In this document: positions 60,867-64,000 of the stretch, in pieces
Layout of the letters: every line of letters starts with the position of its first letter
Numbering within the stretch: the first letter of the stretch is position 1
Program-made: the position numbers and the translations under genes
Assembly: GCA_039969355.1 (NCBI GenBank)
Contig: JBDVOA010000031.1
Location: forward strand, 62,001 to 126,000
Direction of reading: 5' to 3'
Source: JL08 sp039969355
GTDB taxonomy: Bacteria; Pseudomonadota; Alphaproteobacteria; Rhodobacterales; Rhodobacteraceae
DNA: 64,000 nt
The notes under the pieces: model-generated
The model's input: the letters and a program-made list of their open reading frames with translations, nothing else
Told to the model about the DNA's origin: nothing
Database searches by the model: none

Positions 60867-63505
60867 GCAGTTAATCCGCTCAGAATGCGCCCTAGCTTCA
60901 AATTCTGCTCCACATTTGTGACGCCATTACTGCCGTCCTTGGCGTTTTCAATGAACAGTGCCTCAAGCGCAAACACCCAATCGCTCCACAGTTCTTCTGC
61001 CGCAGGGCGTGGATGTTCGGGCAGAGTGTCTATCCGATCCACAGGCTGGCGAGGCGCGAATACAGGCCGCATGGTCCCGTCAGCAGCCTGGACCTGCGGG
61101 CGTTTTTCCAACGCGACAGTGTTCATGCCCAAAGTCGAGACAAATCCATTAATAGTTTCCGCACTCAGGATTGACGCGGGCCCGGCCTGTTTTTCCACAT
61201 CAAGACCAAAACTGATGCCCGTCAAGCCCTTCGCAATGTCCCGGCTAAGCCCGATCCTGCGCACGGCGTGAATCAATTCGGCGGTCAATTCGGAGGCAGC
61301 TGTGTCCCCTAGTCCATGTGCCTTGCGTTGCCCTGTTGCATCGCGAAATACTTTAAGGGCCTCAATCCATGTTTCAATCGCGGTTTCGGCCTGAAATTCC
61401 TCAAGCGACATGGTGCGCACATCTCCAGCCGAATTTATTTCTCTGGATTGGGACGCCTCTACCTGCACTGATGCCGGACGCATCGGTCTGCCGGGTCGTT
61501 GGATATTCGCTGTTGTCGGGCGTGCGGCGGCGGCACTTCCCCCGGCCGCGCTCATTGCATTATCAATGCGCACTGAACTGGGCACTCTGGATACCCGGTT
61601 CTGCACGACTTCCTGATCGACCATCAAGGCGGACAACATGGCGCCGAACCGTTTGCGAGACAAAACGTCTTCCAGATCGTCGATGACTGCAGATGCGGAC
61701 TCCTGCTTCTCGGCGACTCGGTTTTCGATGTCATCTGATACGTGAAATGGAGTCATTGCCTTCCGAAGGCTGGCCGACACATTAGAAAGTTGCGCTTTGA
61801 TCTGATTGAGCTTGCTGTCGGGCTTGCACACCGCACCAAGCTGTTCCGTCAAATACTGAACGCCGCCATCATTCAAGGAAAGGGCTGCGTCCCATGCCGC
61901 GGCGGGATCCGAAAAGTGACGCTGAACCGACGGTGCCTCAAGGCATCCATCGCGCAATTCTGACACCCTTGCGCGTTTTTCATCCCGAATACCCGTCTCG
62001 TGCTTGTCACTGTCGTATTCGAGCAAGCCGTCCACGTAATAATTCGGGTTTCTCAGCCAAAAGCAATTCTGAAACGGCTTGTTGGCATGCCATTCACCGA
62101 CCCAACTGTCGCGGCTGCGGCCAAATTTCTCGATTAACGAAGCCTGCATACGCCGTTCAAAACGTGTAGAGTCCCCGCCCTCTGCAGCGGAATCGCCCAA
62201 ATGCTTGTCAAACTTGGTTAGTACAAAGAAAAGCCCACAGTCGGACTGCTCCCGCAAAATGGGCGTGCTGCCATGCGTGGCTGAGATCCAGTTCTCAACC
62301 AGAGTCGGCAAGTCAAGCGTCTCCATGTTGCTGTCCGGGATACATAGCAGCATCGACGTAATTTCTTGATTTGCAACATAGCGGTCAAACAAATAGGCAA
62401 CCTTGCCGCGCAACAGCAACTCGGGCAGTGCATTGTCAACATCTTCAAGCGTCTTGGCCAGCGGTTGTTCGAACCGATTACGCGCGCCCGGAAAATCGAG
62501 CAGATCAGTAAAGGCAAACAACTCTGATGGCTGATCGCGCATCGGGATCACCAGTTCAGCGGCGAGTGCACAGACCCGCGAGCGGTCCATATTGACCACC
62601 GCGCCGGCAGGAGTCTGAAGCGACAGGCTCGACTCCTCGTCCCCTTTGCGCAACGTCTTTACGTCAATAATCGACGTCTCGCGCGGCACCAACGCGTCTA
62701 GCCCGACAAAGACTTCTTCCGCGTGCGACAATTCGGCCAGAGATTGCGCCAACTCGAGGTAGAGATTGCTCAGCGCCTTATGCCCGCCCCACAGAATGCT
62801 TAGGAATTCAGCGCGATCTGCGGTGTCAAGATCGGGCGCAATGATCGCGGCTTCGTCCCAAAACGATCTGAGGGCGGCGGCATATGCACTGCGCCCGAAT
62901 GTCGCGTCCACATAATCAGCGATTTCATAAACATCATCCAGATCAAGTCCGGGCATTGCTTGCCGCGCCTTGCCTTTGAACAGATCAAGATGCACCGACA
63001 ATTGCGTCGCCTCCAATGGCACTTCGGACTGGTCACCATCCATGTAAAAACTGTTGATAATGGTGCGCGCGATATCGGCTTCGCTGAGCAAAGTCAGCCG
63101 GATCGGAAAGCCCTTTGGAGTGGGGTCTTTAGCAATGGTAAAGCGTGTGACGACACCTGTGCTTTCCCCTTCCCCTTCCGGGTTAATTTCACGGATGTAG
63201 TCCAGTGCCCCATCCGGATCATCAAAGTCCGCAACCAGCCGCCCACCCTCTGGACGCGCAAGTACCGACACGAGGAAGGACTTCCCGGCCTGACTCGGGC
63301 CAAATACGCTGACGGCCATGTTGGAGGCAGCGGCGCGCTCAAGTTTAGAGGCACGGCGGACAGTTTTGCGGACCATCTTGACCAAAGACTTATGTTCCAG
63401 CCCCACAAGGTCCCGGTTTTCCAGGTCGTTGATCCAACCCAACATGTCACGAGACGATTGTGCTATCCGCGCGCAGTCGGCGATCAGGTCTTCTTGGCTC
63501 ATCAT
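60863..63505 (-). CDS. SrfC-family P-loop GTPase-like protein
   Basis: The ~880-residue protein is a SrfC-type 'virulence factor'. A helical N-terminus is followed by a P-loop, FGPSQAGKSFLVSVLARPEG (GPSQAGKS at about 69-76). A dynamin-like core has a possible switch/G3 segment FTDLLDFPGARNRF and a G4-like VLTKFDKHLG. The remainder is helical, with a basic linker near SAAGGSAAAARPTTANIQRP. No signal peptide or clear TM helix. The biochemical role is not established; the P-loop and DFPG motifs suggest a large GTPase that may act at membranes. GAGGGG precedes an ATG at 63505; a GTG at 63517 is an alternative. It begins about 15 bp after the srfB stop. Confidence 0.85.
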   Translation of the reverse strand: MMSQEDLIADCARIAQSSRDMLGWINDLENRDLVGLEHKSLVKMVRKTVRRASKLERAAASNMAVSVFGPSQAGKSFLVSVLARPEGGRLVADFDDPDGALDYIREINPEGEGESTGVVTRFTIAKDPTPKGFPIRLTLLSEADIARTIINSFYMDGDQSEVPLEATQLSVHLDLFKGKARQAMPGLDLDDVYEIADYVDATFGRSAYAAALRSFWDEAAIIAPDLDTADRAEFLSILWGGHKALSNLYLELAQSLAELSHAEEVFVGLDALVPRETSIIDVKTLRKGDEESSLSLQTPAGAVVNMDRSRVCALAAELVIPMRDQPSELFAFTDLLDFPGARNRFEQPLAKTLEDVDNALPELLLRGKVAYLFDRYVANQEITSMLLCIPDSNMETLDLPTLVENWISATHGSTPILREQSDCGLFFVLTKFDKHLGDSAAEGGDSTRFERRMQASLIEKFGRSRDSWVGEWHANKPFQNCFWLRNPNYYVDGLLEYDSDKHETGIRDEKRARVSELRDGCLEAPSVQRHFSDPAAAWDAALSLNDGGVQYLTEQLGAVCKPDSKLNQIKAQLSNVSASLRKAMTPFHVSDDIENRVAEKQESASAVIDDLEDVLSRKRFGAMLSALMVDQEVVQNRVSRVPSSVRIDNAMSAAGGSAAAARPTTANIQRPGRPMRPASVQVEASQSREINSAGDVRTMSLEEFQAETAIETWIEALKVFRDATGQRKAHGLGDTAASELTAELIHAVRRIGLSRDIAKGLTGISFGLDVEKQAGPASILSAETINGFVSTLGMNTVALEKRPQVQAADGTMRPVFAPRQPVDRIDTLPEHPRPAAEELWSDWVFALEALFIENAKDGSNGVTNVEQNLKLGRILSGLTA

Positions 63506-63520
63506 CTCAGTAATCACCCC

Positions 63521-64000
63521 TCACAGCCGGAACAGACCTGTGTCAATCCAGTATTCATCTTCAAAACCAAGGGTTTGCAGCAATAACTGCACCTCGCTGG
63601 TTTTCATGCCGGTGCCCTCATTATCTTCAACCTCAACAATCGAGACAGCTTCGCGCATTGCTTCGCGTCGCAGCGCAGTATCCGAAGTCATCTGGTCGGT
63701 GTCGCCCTCAAACTCGGTGCGTTCAAGTGAGACACTGAGCGGCGCACGCGATTGCGCTGAATTATTCGCGAAATCCATCCGGAACAGTGGCGTTGTGGTC
63801 CAGCGCTCCATCGGCAACTGACGTGAACCGATGTAAACTGGCGTGTACATCTTGAGCGTTGCGACCATTTCGCTTTCAGATTTTCTGTCATCGAGATCGA
63901 CGTTCGAAAACAACAGTCTTTCGTCCATAATCTGTTCAGAACTGTCCATTTCACCAATAAACCGGGCAGTCGATCGCATGCGGAATGCTTTTGTTGCCAC
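63521..64000 (-). CDS. SrfB-family protein, C-terminal part (cut by window edge)
   Basis: The frame is open from the right edge for 159 codons. The segment VYIGSRQLPMERWTTTPLFR and the C-terminal LQTLGFEDEYWIDTGLF match the end of SrfB proteins. SrfB belongs to the actin/Hsp70-like ATPase superfamily by family knowledge, but the nucleotide-binding part is outside the window. It is followed at once by srfC, the conserved srfB-srfC order. Whether srfA or other genes precede it cannot be seen. Confidence 0.8.
   Translation of the reverse strand: MATKAFRMRSTARFIGEMDSSEQIMDERLLFSNVDLDDRKSESEMVATLKMYTPVYIGSRQLPMERWTTTPLFRMDFANNSAQSRAPLSVSLERTEFEGDTDQMTSDTALRREAMREAVSIVEVEDNEGTGMKTSEVQLLLQTLGFEDEYWIDTGLFRL

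Noticed and set aside
54383..64000. Type VI secretion system locus
   Set aside because: No tss, hcp, vgrG, clpV or kinase gene is present; only the TagRST/PpkA-like parts are, so a T6SS call is not supported within this window.

Overview
The window is a piece of an alphaproteobacterial chromosome, most likely a marine Rhodobacterales (Roseobacter-group) organism. The reasons are the protein flavour of nearly every gene, the lptF-lptG-lptD-surA-rsmA block, a DUF4167 protein next to prmC-prfA, a TfoX C-terminal-domain protein beside ndk, a corrinoid protein/DUF1638 pair, three EamA-type exporters and an FnrL-type box in front of a universal stress protein gene. Genes are dense, on both strands, with many 4-bp ATGA overlaps. 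No rRNA, CRISPR array or prophage was seen.

Layout. 1-5.4 kb: edge-truncated SLC13 permease, a very large ABC-exporter-like protein with a degenerate ATPase and a C-terminal cyclic-nucleotide-binding domain, DUF3307 and TfoX_C proteins. 5.4-11 kb: ndk, an ABC-F ATPase, MarC, a retropepsin-like protease, pepA-holC. 11.1-17.6 kb: the LPS export and outer-membrane assembly operon lptF-lptG-lptD-surA followed by rsmA, with no pdxA in between. 17.7-19 kb: an AT-richer two-gene island with a Ras/Roc-like GTPase and a single-span membrane protein. 19.2-31.5 kb: housekeeping and catabolic genes (DUF4167, prmC-prfA, DUF1499, two ureohydrolases with an M20 amidohydrolase, mazG, nucleoside hydrolase-GNAT-selO, DUF533). 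31.5-38.6 kb: RhlE helicase, Fur-family regulator, PEP mutase-like enzyme, enolase, GNAT, uspA with an FNR-type box, glycine-zipper lipoprotein. 38.6-43.9 kb: gene-poor stretches around an arylsulfatase pseudogene and a DUF3604 protein. 43.9-49.4 kb: corrinoid protein and DUF1638 (probable split methionine synthase parts), sufE, rnd, purN-purM and a tRNA-Ile2(CAU). 49.6-50.8 kb: a decayed IS3-family element. 51.1-54.4 kb: EamA exporter, an unknown small protein, and a winged-helix/TM/TolB-like/TPR regulator.

The most notable feature is 54.4-64.0 kb, a tightly coupled minus-strand operon that runs off the right edge: SrfB (partial), a SrfC-type P-loop GTPase, a single-TM repeat protein, a PpkA-like SH3-vWA protein without its kinase, a LolD/TagT-like ATPase, an FtsX/TagS-like permease and a TagR-like SUMF1-fold protein. 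It combines the envelope-sensing half of the type VI secretion threonine-phosphorylation pathway with the uncharacterised SrfBC proteins, with no T6SS structural gene in view. I regard this as the best candidate for an undescribed system here.
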